Source of the DNA: Blastobasis lacticolella
Taxonomy: Eukaryota; Arthropoda; Insecta; Lepidoptera; Blastobasidae
DNA length: 64,000 bases
Reading direction: 5' to 3'
Assembly: GCA_905147135.1 (NCBI GenBank)
Contig: LR990052.1
Coordinates: 18,662,200 to 18,726,199 of the forward strand
Shown: in pieces, positions 24,201-35,383 of the stretch
Position numbering within the stretch: position 1 is the first letter of the stretch
Layout: each line of letters opens with the position of its first letter
Notes under the pieces: generated by a model
Database searches by the model: none
What the model saw: the letters and a program-made list of their open reading frames with translations, nothing else
What the model was told of the DNA's origin: nothing
Translations under genes and position numbers: made by a program

Positions 24201-27200
24201 AGGCACGCATGCTACATCCTCGACCTCATCGTCGCTTTCCATCAGGTGAGTTGAGGTCAAATGCAAGCCTATTATTAATAAAAAATAAAAAAAAACACGC
24301 AATCCGTCAGGACTTCGTCCACTTTCGCTCCACTCGTGCACTTCCTTACTGATCCTAAAACAGGCAAGACCTTCCCGTGTGAGCAACAATACATAGGATT
24401 ATCCCTTTTGGCCAGTTTCAATACCAGTTTCTTTATATATACATTAGAATAATACTAGCTTTTGTAGGCGACTTCATCCAGCTAAAATTCGTTTTTCACG
24501 TTCCGGACCCGTTCCCGCTGTAACCGCAATGAATTACGGGATAAATTATAGCGTATGTGCTGTTCTTGGCTTTAAGCTATATTACTGCCAAACTCAAAAT
24601 CCGATCAGTATTTTGCATGAAGATGTAACAAACATCTATACATCACCACTCACAACTCATCACCACTCACAATCAGATTTTTTAAGTGACACAGGCAAAT
24701 ATGCCAAACTGTTTGACAGTTTGGCGAATTATACAATAAATACCAATGTACCATATTTATAATAAATAAAAAAAAATAAAAAATAAAAATGCAGGAAGCC
24801 CACGTGATAACATCTACGGTTCATCATTCATTCATCTAACATATCCTTCAAACCGGAACCCAACAATGAAAGCATTGTTACTTGGCGCCAAAAATAGATA
24901 AGGCGATGGTACTCACCCAGGCGGGTTCCTCAAGCTTGACCGTAACACATGATAAATTCTACACAACAAAAGGCTTCCCCAACTTTTGCTCCGTAACTGA
25001 TTAGTCGATACAGTTTAGTTTATTTAACTTCCTGATACAATTTGGTAGCCAATTGGTCCTGAGGGTAAACTGTTATATAGTTTGTATAGGCTTTAGTTTA
25101 GGTTCATATTAGCTTTTTTAAACTATATCTGAAAGTACATGCTCAAGTACCCGTGATATCGCTTCCACATCTCTCAGGTTGGCTGGAAGAGATATCTTGC
25201 AGAGATAAGCTCGCCTTTGTGAACTATCTCAAGGTCTTAACTTTGTAACATTGTTGTGTGTACAATCTATACTAATATTATAAAGAGGAAAGGTTTGATT
25301 TTATGTTTGTTTGTATTGAATAGTCTTCGAAACTACTGGACCGATTTCAAAAATTCTTTCACCGTTGGGAAGCTACACTATCCCCGGGTGACATAGGCTA
25401 TATACCCGTGTACCCGTAGTGGTACCCGTGCGAAGCCGGGGCGGCTGCTAGTAAAAACTAAAGATAGTAAAATACTACGAAAAAGCTGTAACACTGACCA
25501 GGTTAGTGAAGTAGTAGCCGCCCTCGCCGGTCATGAGCCGCTGCGCGTTGCAGAACCGCGTCACGAAGTTGATGTTGCTGACCAGCCGCGGCGGGTTCGC
25601 TTTCAGCACCTGCGACATTAAATATGTATAAATAAAATAAATATTCGTGGACAAATTCACACAGCGCCATCTAGCCCCAAACTAAGAAAAGCTTGTGCTA
25701 TGGGTGCTAGATAACTGATATACTACTTAAATACTTTTAAATACATACTTATTATACATAGAACACCCAGACCCGTAACAGAAATTAAATTCATCATTTC
25801 AATTTCTGCCCGGCCGGGAATCGAACCCGGGACCTCTTTCGTGGCAGACCGGTATGATAATAGTTTGACACGAGTGTTTTAATACCTAATTATATGCAGT
25901 TGCATACACTACTTTATCTACACTCATATTCTTATGTTAAAATATCGTACCTATAATTTTGTCAACTTTGCTGGAAGTAAGCTGCGAGTCAGTTTTGTTG
26001 TATCTACGCGTCAAGGATATCAAGCGGCGGGAAATTCACTTCATTACTCTCACATTTATCTATTTATTTGCTTCAAACAAGAAAAAGCATTCACAAACAT
26101 AAATTACAACAATTAGAACTAATATTCTGTTTAGCGGGAAAATAATTACACAGAATATAAACAGGAATATATTCAGCCTACATTTCGCCGTGTCTCGGCG
26201 CCCGACAAAATTTAAAAAATGATTAAAAAGTTATTTTACGATACAGCTGAAATTAGTATGGGAAATGCTATATCGAAAAGTAATTTTTTAAAATTTTATA
26301 GACTGGCGTGAAAAATGTGTACCCTTAAACAACTGTTAACTTAAGCCCGCCTTTGCTATGTAAAATGATATTTTTCTACCTACTGTATTTCTTTTTAATT
26401 GCAATAAAGAGTTTACGTACATACATACATACTGTTTTCGAATATGAAATTGGAACATTACGCTATGAGTGTAGATAAATAAATAAAAGGCGTGACCCTT
26501 CTCCACCCTCCTATAGACCTCTCGGTCATACGGATCGCGGCTGACTAAATCACGGGTGATGCGCACGCTTACTTGGCGGTGGCTCTTTGGGTGTGCGCAC
26601 TTGCTGACACCTACAAATTCAGTTGTCTATAAGCACTCTCCCTTATGGCCGTGTGGTGTCCGGCAGAGTAGAATAGCACCAACCCCTTACACTCGTGGGT
26701 GTCGTACAAGGCGATTAATGTTTTCGAGGCTAAAGATCAAAAGTCTCCGTAATTTGGAAAATGGGCAGCAGCATTTTCCATTGTTAATTTAAGCACTGCG
26801 GTCTCCAACCCGCCTGCTAAGCGCGGAGATTATGGAGACTCCCCTATCGTGGGAGAGGCCCTAAGTCCTGCAGTGGACTGTTACGGGCTGTGATGATGAT
26901 GACTCTCCCTTAACGGGCTGACGTCACACTGAAACTGCCTCAGAGAAAAGCGTATCATTTACGAGCTGGCGATGTGGTGTAGTGTGTTGAAATGTCTGGC
27001 TACCCCTACGGGAAAAAGGCAGAGAGACACAGAAAAGCGTATCATTCGATGTGGTGTCTCCCCCCCACTGACCGTGAATATGAGTGCGGGCAGCAGGTCG
27101 TCCGCGGAGGCGGGCTTCCCGACGGCGGCGGCGCCGCACAGCGCCAGCACGTGCCGGCAGCAGCGCCGCACGCGCCGCAGCTTCCCGCCCGGCGACCGCA

Positions 27201-30200
27201 TCGCGTCCATGCCGAGTAGCTCTGGGAAACGATCGAGACGTTAACACCCCGGTTATGTCTTTTCCCATTAAGGTGGCAAACAAGTTTACGGCCTGCCCGA
27301 TGGTAAGCAGTCGCCGCAGCCTATGGACGTTTGCAATACCAGAGGCATCACCCACGCGTTGCCGACCCGGTAAAAACATTTTTACCCCTTTCTTGAAGAA
27401 CTCCGTGTTGTACTCTCCAGGGAAAACCTCTTCAGGTAGTTCATGTCGCGAGCACAATTGAGGAAGGTATTCTCCAAGCCCTGTCGCGACGGCACAACCG
27501 GGACATTAACGCCAAAATGATTATTTATTTATTGAGAGAAGGAAATTAACGCCCTGTCGCGGCGCGAGTTCCTAAAATTAGCACTCCTAAAGGACTATTT
27601 CCCAAAATAACCTTTTCCTAACCGTTCACTTCCCGGAATTACTATGCCCTCAGCACGTCATCGGCTTCTTCCCATAATAAACACTTGCTACGTTAACAGT
27701 ACATCTACCCCCACGGAAGAGTTTGCCAGCAACGCAGCAACTAGTAACATTTTTTTACCTACACCAAAAGAGTGTTCAGGCGTTTCGGCCCGGCCTGGTA
27801 TTGGCCGCGGGCCGAAACGACTGATGCATTAAAATAAATGTTTTTCTGCAGGCGTTTGCGCCCGCAGTTAAAAAGTCCTTAAAAACCAGGTAGAGCTCGT
27901 TAATCTAAAATGACGCGCCCCACTATCGCATTAACGCACACAAGCAAGTTTAAAATATGGACGCAATACATATACAAATGCCGTTGTAATTGGTCATTCA
28001 GTTGCCGGTGAAATTCAAACGTAGGAGCACGCGTCGTTCATTGGCTCCCACACAGATGAAGTGTCGTTATCAATATTTGCACTCACACATCGAAATCAAC
28101 TAACTAAGTAGTGGGGCGCGTCATTTTAGACTAGACGAGCTCTACTGTGTTGGCTGTGTTGCTGGTTTTTCTTTTCCCATTTCTTTGACGTTAAATTATT
28201 TACTACTCATAGACTACCCGCATTTTTGACGAAACATTATTGTGAATTGCATTGTGTTGACGGTTGTATTATTATTTAATGATATTAACATTTGTTGACA
28301 TTTATGTATTTTATAATTATGTATTACATTGTAGTGTGTTTGAACAAAATGATATGATCAGAAAAACCAGGTACTCCAACTCACCACTGATAGCCTTATA
28401 CAGCAGATGCCGGCAGTTGGGGTCCCCCTTGTCCATGGTGGTGTCGAGGTGGCGCTCGCCCACCCAGCCCAGCTGCTGGATGCGCTCCGCCATGCCGCGG
28501 TCCAGCCGCTCGTCCTCCGTGCCGAGGGGGGAGAACACCACTGATGGCAGGCTGGGGGGGGGGGGGGTAGATGCATAGTTGTTAATCCTAGTGAATTTTT
28601 TTTATTGGTCAGAAAAAAGTTCTTAAAACTTTTACATCAGATAGGTATTCGTAAATATCAGAAAGCCGATGACCGATTCTTACTCTATAGAAATAAATTA
28701 TAAACAAAAAGTTATCATTACAAAAAAGGTTATAACAATTCTAAGCTTTCGTCACAGACATGCTGTGACGTATGTGAAATTTGTTGGTCTGTGTCTATGC
28801 AAAATGTTCCGTGTAATTTTGTAGGCCGAGGCAGAGTAGCAGGTCCGTGGGCACCTCTGCGTATCCACGGATCTGGGTTTTGATATTCTTAGAGTTTTTT
28901 AATTTATTGTCTTTTTATTTAATTTCTTTTTTGTTCTCGCTTTTTTTGGTCACTAGAACAGTACATACAAACATACATTTTTATTATATTTGTATGTCTG
29001 TTATAAGTTTGTATTTATTATGTTTGAATAATTCTTTAATTTTTAATGCTATGTATTTTATTTTTATTTTTATTTGCATGTATACAGGAATGCATATCGA
29101 GTTACCCATAACCAGTATAAAATGAGCTAGCGTGTCTATAGAGATACTGCTTTATATACAGTCATCATAATCATTATCATCATGAAGAACCTTGGAAAAT
29201 TCCTTCCTTCAAGGCTGAAGTGAATAAGCTGTTTATAGACTATCAGACTTGTGCCATCCTCGGCCATCATGTAAAATGGTGGTCAAACTTTTACCTAATA
29301 TAAAAAAAACACCTCAAGCAATAGTTAAAAAGAGGCTTACTCGTGCAGGTAGGTCATCGCGTGCTTCTCGACAAAGTCCATGAGGAGCTCCTTGGTGTCG
29401 GAGTCCACGTCCGTGAAATGGGACGACGTGTCCATGTGCTTCATGAAGCGCTGTTGAATAATTATTTATTAGTAGAACCATATAAGAAATGGCCTTATAA
29501 GAAAGCTCACTGATACCCAAAGGGCAATGGAAAGAGCTATGCTCGGAGTTTCTTTGCGCGATCGAGTCAGAAATGAGGAGATCCGCAAGCGAACCAAGGT
29601 CACCGACATAGCTCTAAGGATTGCCAGACTGAAGTGGCAGTGGGCAGGGCACATAGCTCGAAGAACAGATGGCCGATGGGGCAGTAAAGTTCTCGAGTGG
29701 CGACCACGTACCGGTAGACGCAGCGTGGGTAGGCCTCCTACCTGGTAAGGATCGCAGGTACCAGCTGGATGCGGAAAGCACAGGACCGGTCTTTGTGGAG
29801 ATCTCTGGGGGAGGCCTATGCCGAGCAGTGGGCGTCTTCTGGCTGATATGATGATGATGAGTAGAACCATAGTCGCGACGGCCAAATGGCTAGCGGGTCC
29901 GTCTGGTGAGCAAGAAGTATCGAGTTCGGACCCCAGTGACACGATCAATTTTATCTGAGTTAAGTACATTAGTTGGACATTGACCAACGCGAAAAGAATG
30001 CAAACGCATATTAATATTAATTTCATAACCGATATAAGTATTTGTCTTATTATTGGTGTTTAAAAATTACCTTATTTTACACAATGTTTTTTAATTACAA
30101 GTACGTTGCACAGTGTTGTAATTACAAATTTTGATATAGCTTCACACAATCCAGTTCACTGCGTACAATTTTACAAAAGTTCAGCATTACATTGAAATAC

Positions 30201-33200
30201 TGGCGTACCTCCAAAGAATTGAAGCCCAATGCTCCAAGAAAATATTTAGCGCGGTACAGAAATGGGTAATACCAAGATTCAATCTGTTCAGGTTCCCCTA
30301 TTAAGGGTCACGGACCTAAATCCTGGATCAAGGCGGGCCCGTGGCCTTAGCGCAAGACTTACCGGGACATTGACGCCTAGAATTTCTTTTTAAATACTAC
30401 CGACCTGATACTGTCGCTGCACTCTCTCCGAGAGCTCGTCCACGGTCATGGCGTTGGAGCACTTCATCACGTCGCCTATGAAGGTGTTCACGAACGAGCG
30501 GCAACTGCGGTCCACCTGACGAGAGAAACCATGCTACTTCAGTATATTTATTTACAAAATAAGTCAAATATGACTTGTTAACGCGCATTTATGATCTTTC
30601 TATATGTCGGTAGTCGCTTTAGAGGAGTTTCCAGGAGCGTCGGTGGGCGAGCGGTTGGCATATCCGACTCGTAAGCGAGAGGTACCGGGTTCGAATCCCA
30701 CTTCAGCCATGATTGGCACATGGAGTCTTTTCTAAGTTATGTACATTAGTTGAATACTAACCGATGCTCTTTCGGTGAGGGAAAACATCGTGATGAAACC
30801 TACATATTCAGAAAATTGAATGTGTAATCATTTTTTAAACTGGTTAGGTTCTCCTCGTTGCAGGGTCACAGGTCAAATAGCATTTGCTCCACTGTAATTA
30901 CACCTGATCTGCCAAATTTGGGATCATGGTCAAGGCGGACCCCGGGCCCTCGTACGCGTGAGCATAACCGGGACATTAAGGCCAGGATGACTGACTGACA
31001 CCCAAGATTGCAACACTAAAAACCCAGTGCTACTCCCATGGTACTCAAACTACGAAATTGTATCCATAGGGCGCAACCACTTCAATAATTTGAGTAGCAT
31101 ATATTCTTCGTCGAGTCAATTTTCGAAAACCCTAGGTCTGGCATGCCCAGTAGTCGGCCACGGCAACGGCATTATCAGTCGCCGGGAACAGTTCCATATA
31201 TTGAAGGCTCCATACTTCCAAAAAACCATCTCACTCGGTTGCGGTTTGAGCAATGAGGTGGCGATCTATAATCCGTTCTAGAGAGACGGTCGAGCCGGAT
31301 GGACACGAACTCGCGCGCGCTCTGTACTATTATTACTCTCACACCTCGGTGTGCTATGCCATCCATGCTGCCGAAGATAGAGTGAGCTGGCGCGAGATTG
31401 TCACCAAGAAAGTGATTCGATGAAGCCACGACCCTCAGCATTGAGGGTAAACGTCACGAGGAGGATTACTAAATAATCTGAGATGCATTTGTTTTACCTG
31501 GGTAAAATTTTCATAGAATTTGTTGGATTTGTGTTCAGAATATGTTTCATCAGTTGCGCTCTTTATAGCAAGCTATTGTTTAACATAAAACTATTATCAC
31601 CCGACACGTAACAAACTTTGATAACACTATCTACGTCGACGCGGCCGGCAAGCATGGCGTGGCTGTATAACTAGTATGCAATGGGTATTTACCAGCTGTG
31701 ACAAATTCGGGAACCGGATACGGAAGTCCCGTTTCATGTCCTCGTTGACGATGGCGGGAATTTTGAATTCCGGCAGCTTCCTCTCAGCCTGGTGGTCGTG
31801 GTCGTCCGCTGTGCAGTGCGCAGAAAATTTTATAAAAATATTTAATTGCATAAAGACACGTACAAAATTAAACTAGACTTTAAAATAAATTAATTGAATC
31901 AGACAATAAAATTATATGTTTAAGAATATCTCCCTAAACTACTGGTTAACTGGATGCAGGCAGTCAGTACTTTCAAAGCCTGAATCGTATAAGCAATGAA
32001 TCGAAATGGTAGGTTCTGATACCACAAAAAACTTAAATGGAACATATAATCTAAAGCTGTTTAGTATCTTAAGTTGGGTCAATGCTATACATAAATGCAC
32101 TTTTACAATTAGGTATTGCATTGACCCAAACAGATAATGTATATTATGACATATAATGTACAATTAACTGAATATTTATCATTATAGTGGCCTAATTACA
32201 ACATCCATAATGTCTATGAATTGATAAGGAATTTTACATAAATTACAGGCAAGAGGTATTTCATCTTAGTCCTCAAGGTGACAAAGCAGCTGCGGTTCTG
32301 CATTTTTGTTGCCTGCAACCTAAATGCATGGATCGTAGATGTTATGGGCGACAGTATCCGCTTACCATCAGGGGGCTGTCTGCTCGTTTGTCACTGCGTA
32401 GCATAATAATACCCTATAAAGTGGGTCATTAAATTTGAGGTTACTTATCTTTGGAAATATGCTAATTTAATAATTAGATAAGGTATCAACAATGGTAACC
32501 ATTTACGTCATAGTGCAGTATAATAAAGGCATTCTTCAGTGCTCATAGATAATAAAGACGCGAAATGATAATACATTCATTTCTCATCATTAAATGTATG
32601 AGTTGTAGGTGTTATACACCGTTTGTATGCGATTGTTCCAATTCGCATTTGGTCCATTTCACAATTTTTCCAAAATTTGTAGATTTTTGGCATGTTTCCG
32701 TGGACTATAATTTTGGGACACATTATAGTATATGTGGAACAATGTGGTTTCTGTGTAGCCCTACATACACAAGTAAATTTACCTGAACCGATCTTCTTGA
32801 AGACATTAAACTGAAGTGTCTTCTTCATTGTTTGCCGAAACCTCTTCTCTTCAAACTTTGAAAAGGATGAGTGGGAGGCCAGCTTCAGGGAACGCTCGGG
32901 TTTCTTCTGCTCAGGTTTTGGCAATGTTGCTGACGTTGAAGTTGCTTTTTCTGTTTGCAATATGAAATAATAAGAAGATATTGAAACAGTTTTTTAAAAA
33001 CTGAATAGGTTAATATGACCTCAGTCTCGACAATTACGTCTACATCTCAATAGAATAGAATATTTATTTCCTTAAAACATGGTTACAATGATAGGTCTTA
33101 AGATAATCATCACACAGTGGCTCTCACATGTCAAGGTGATCTTCCTAAAAAAAAAAAATAGGTTGATAAATCCTTTTTTTTTACTATGTCATGATTAATA

Positions 33201-34755
33201 TTTTCCAGAAAACCATAAAAATTACAAAATTTTATGTGAAATGTTTCTAATTCTCCATAAACTCTTGTTTTCATTAATTTTGCACAAATCAAATCAAATC
33301 AAATAATTTTCATTCAATATAAATATTCTCAGAATATCTACACTTATTGAAAGTCCAATATAGTAAACAATATAGTAAATTATCAATAATACCTAATTGA
33401 AATTAAATACACATTACAAAATTACAAATTTCATGTATGGTATGGCTACCATGTGTACCTATAGTCATTAGTATGTGACTTATCTAATATAAAATTTAAA
33501 ATTAGGGTATAATGTCATTATGTAATAAGAGCAATTGAATATTTTTATTAAATAAATAAATACAATTAAATTAATAATCATAAAAACATAATTAAAATAG
33601 CATATCAAATATAATTGAAATGTCAAATTAAATTAAAATAATTATAAATAAAATAAATGAAGTCAATTATCAAAACAATCATAAAATAATTATTTCTCCC
33701 ATAGAGTTTTGTCCTCAAGATAATCCTGTACAATATAATATGCTTTTTTAATTAGAGATTGTTTTATATATCACACAATCACGCCTAACAGAAGGCCGTT
33801 GACTGTTTGGTAGTAGGTGATGTAATCTATGTTTTTTACTTATAACCAGCGACCTTGCAGGTTGAACCCAATCAGTTAACTGATAATCAAGCTACTATGT
33901 TAAAACTGGAGTTTTTATCTAAAATCTAATTGTGATAATTATAAAATGTGAAGGTGAAGTTCAACAATTGACAGATATTAATAGGTGATTATACCACAGC
34001 ATTATGTTGTAATAATTGACTCATACATCACATCCTGGAATACTGAAATAGGTATCTTAATTACTTTATTTAATTATGTATTTCAGGCAAGTGAGGCCCA
34101 TATTTATAAATACACATAATTTTTTTTATAAATTGTAATCTTATACATACAAACTTTCAACTTAATATCCACACTTCACTTGTTTCCTTTAAAATTTTCA
34201 TAACTTTTATGTGTGTAATAATAATCACTGTAGATTGTAAATATAAACATAAACATTTTATGAAATAACATTTGTGGCTGTGTCGTCTAGTGATACCTTA
34301 CCTATTTCTTGTGTTGTATTCTGATTTGAGGTAGCATGAGTTAACCTAAATGAAGAATTTTTAGATAATGTCTGTCTACTGCTTTCCTTCAGGTTACCGT
34401 CTCCTTACTTATGTTACACAAATAACAAAAAGATATACAAATATAAAAAAACTAATCATGAAATTAATAATTTCTGGGCTTGTTGCAAAAGATATTGCTG
34501 TAGTTCTATTTCAATATTGATGTTTATCACTTACAGCTTACATTTACGAACAAAGAATGAGATAGTACCTGCTCTCCTTTGTCTGGACATCTGTTCGCGG
34601 TGGCACTTGGAGCAGTAGCCCTGCCACTGCGGGTTACCGTAGTAGTCACACCCATTCTTGCACTTTAGGTCACTCTGATCTATCCTCAGCAACGGCATCT
34701 TTGAAGCAAATATCATGTACTTATAAGACCTCTGCAGGCTCGGTCCGTACCACAT
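18295..34755 (-). CDS. Rabex-5: Rab5 guanine nucleotide exchange factor Rabex-5 / RABGEF1
   Basis: Eleven coding exons with consistent phases: 34755-34569, 32950-32783, 31808-31693, 30515-30405, 29450-29341, 28551-28385, 27221-27073, 25609-25499, 23471-23361, 22260-22126, 19449-18295; about 839 residues. An N-terminal A20 zinc finger (C-x3-C-x11-C-x2-[18 protein letters not shown]) is followed by SFSKFEEK, a helical bundle and a VPS9 catalytic domain ([33 protein letters not shown]). A coiled coil leads to [11 protein letters not shown], as in vertebrate RABGEF1. The family activates Rab5 on early endosomes and binds ubiquitin. The last exon adds about 384 residues with LIDLD and ten DPF tripeptides, longer than the vertebrate protein. 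An alternative start is the ATG at 34698, nearer the zinc finger. Confidence 0.93.
19765..19993. mobile_element. TA-flanked MITE (MITE-3), copy 1
   Basis: Inverted termini resemble AGCTCGTCTAATCTAAAATG and end at GACAAGCTC. TA dinucleotides flank the element, as expected for Tc1/mariner-type insertion. About 230 bp, no coding capacity. It lies in the last Rabex-5 intron. Copies 2 and 3 are at 20150-20387 and 27893-28142; this copy is the most diverged. Confidence 0.75.
20150..20387. mobile_element. TA-flanked MITE (MITE-3), copy 2
   Basis: Starts GAGCTCGTCTAATCTAAAAT and ends with the inverted copy (GACTAGACGAGCTC), flanked by TA. Same orientation as copy 1, only about 155 bp downstream of it. 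Confidence 0.8.
20895..21065 (+). mobile_element. tRNA-headed SINE, 3' body fragment
   Basis: Matches the downstream half of the full-length SINE at 30636-30990 (GGTCAGGTTCCCCTG, GATCATGGTCAA, GGGCCCTCGTG blocks). The tRNA-like head is missing. Confidence 0.7.
21072..21405 (+). mobile_element. Unclassified element, continuous copy
   Basis: Reverse-complement homologue of the interrupted copy at 8503-9195. It contains a 99-codon frame (21098-21397) with no recognised domain. It probably ends near the GGACCACGATAAGTCC-like segment shared by both copies. Confidence 0.5.
21413..22038. repeat. 626-bp inverted repeat carrying two RTE 3' tails
   Basis: 21413-21570 and about 21895-22038 are inverted copies of each other with few mismatches. 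Each carries the RTE C-terminal/3' tail segment (GATCTCCACAGCGGCC and its complement). The centre (about 21600-21870) is a different sequence, also with inverted ends (GTATTCACAATG). It lies in the last Rabex-5 intron. Confidence 0.7.
22261..23360. other. Rabex-5 intron between exons 10 and 9
   Basis: 22736-23110 is T/A-rich retroposon-tail-like DNA with CAATTCAATTCAA runs. No other gene or complete element was seen. Confidence 0.35.
23690..23900 (-). mobile_element. tRNA-like SINE fragments
   Basis: 23700-23770 (+) resembles a SINE tRNA-like head (ACTCGTAAG...CGAATCCC). 23790-23890 contains, on the minus strand, a GGTTCGATTCCCGGCC B-box-like segment shared with 25745-25860. Both are truncated. 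Confidence 0.5.
24085..24300 (+). mobile_element. Non-LTR retrotransposon C-terminal tail fragment
   Basis: The plus strand encodes a decayed [25 protein letters not shown] tail (written with the family pattern; single changes are possible), followed by an A-rich stretch near 24270-24300. This is typical of the 3' end of a lepidopteran non-LTR element. Confidence 0.6.
25266..25452 (+). mobile_element. Short Helitron-like element, intact-looking copy
   Basis: 187 bp beginning TCTATACTAATATTATAAAG and ending CTAGT, with a GC-rich segment (GCGAAGCCGGGGCGGCTG) before the end. No target duplication. It matches the ends of 4640-5395 and lies close to Rabex-5 exon 8. Confidence 0.6.
25745..25860 (-). 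mobile_element. tRNA-like SINE fragment
   Basis: On the minus strand it contains GGTTCGATTCCCGGCCGGG preceded by a tRNA-like head. It matches 23790-23890. Too degenerate and incomplete to be a tRNA gene. Confidence 0.5.
26640..26910 (+). mobile_element. SINE-like repeat with GATGAT tail (SINE-B), copy 1
   Basis: About 270 bp, ending CTGTGATGATGATGA. Homologous copies lie at 37378-37600, 52138-52392 and 58248-58510 (minus). The GATGAT tail is shared with RTE remnants in this window, suggesting RTE-driven retroposition. Confidence 0.65.
27284..27461 (-). mobile_element. Jockey/CR1-like non-LTR 3' end fragment
   Basis: The minus strand encodes [20 protein letters not shown] followed by the R-rich tail, matching 15000-15175 (+) and 1-200 (-). 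It lies in a Rabex-5 intron next to exon 7. Confidence 0.75.
27893..28142. mobile_element. TA-flanked MITE (MITE-3), copy 3
   Basis: 250 bp, flanked by TA, and nearly identical to 20150-20387 over its right half. It lies in the intron between Rabex-5 exons 7 and 6. Confidence 0.8.
29500..29862 (+). mobile_element. RTE-clade retrotransposon C-terminus and tail
   Basis: The plus strand encodes [20 protein letters not shown], then [20 protein letters not shown] and [13 protein letters not shown], then an RTE-type final segment and a GATGATGAT tail. Related fragments are at 42150-42310 and 52450-52765. It lies in the Rabex-5 intron upstream of exon 5. Confidence 0.8.
29875..30375 (+). mobile_element. 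Split or degenerate SINE
   Basis: 29880-29960 carries a tRNA-like head (GAGTTCGGACCCC in the B-box position). 30290-30375 carries the SINE body end (GTTCAGGTTCCCC, CGGGACATTGACGCC). The AT-rich 29985-30285 separates them. Confidence 0.5.
30636..30990 (+). mobile_element. Full-length tRNA-headed SINE (SINE-A)
   Basis: Starts with a tRNA-like head: an A-box-like region GGGCGAGCGGTTGGC and a B box GGTTCGAATCC. The body has GATGCTCTTTCGGTGAGG, GATCATGGTCAAGGCGGAC and CGGGACATTAAGGCCAGGAT, ending in a short GACTGACTGA tail. It resembles SINEs I associate with noctuid moths. It lies in the Rabex-5 intron between exons 4 and 3. Confidence 0.75.
31020..31690. other. Rabex-5 intron, unclassified repeat-like DNA
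   Basis: 31050-31450 has higher GC content and repeat-like texture, but no domain or terminus I can name. No exon is supported between 30516 and 31692. Confidence 0.3.
32951..34568. other. First Rabex-5 intron
   Basis: Strongly AT-rich. A retroposon-like TTTGATTTGATTTG tail occurs on the minus strand at about 33290-33310. No other gene was found. Confidence 0.4.
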
Positions 34756-35383
34756 CGTCACCAGCGACTATCACCGACGATTAATTAGGCAAATTTTAAC
34801 GCTCTGCACTCGAAAAGCCTCGCGAACACCGAGACGCAGGTTTCAGCCCATGGTTGCAAGTTCTCTACGAGTTTAACGCGTATTTTCACCCGGAGAATAG
34901 CATTCATTTCAGTTTCAACGCACTAACGGTGGCCGTTCAACGGCAATCATCGTTATATAGGCAACTCTTATCAGGGAAACTTGAGTATCGCTGTATCGGT
35001 GATAACCAAATGAATAGTACATAAAATGTTAATTCAATGAAAGCAAATTCTTCACACACATGAACTTATAGCATTATGGTGGTCTCTTACCTTTAGATTT
35101 TATGCTTTTTCCAGCCAAATTCTAATTATGATTCAATGAAAACCAGGAAAATCCAACTTGACGATTGACGCACACAAACATTGTTTGACGTTTGATGACA
35201 TTTCTCTTTTTTTTTCATACAACATGGAACCCAAATGGCAACGGGCAATATTCGTTCAGCCTTCGGTTTTTCTATGAAACTATTTCCAATAGCGAAGTTC
35301 TGCTGGTCGATATACCTGAATTCTAATGATTTATATATGTTAAAACTATATGTACTTACAATGAATTAAATAAATAAATACAA

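Noticed and set aside
26972..27244. Overlapping ORFs on both strands around Rabex-5 exon 7
   Set aside because: Only the minus-strand frame with LLPALIFT and proper splice sites matches the family; the others are frame shadows.
30636..30720. A tRNA gene
   Set aside because: The A-box and B-box-like head lacks a foldable complete cloverleaf and is followed by a SINE body shared with other copies.
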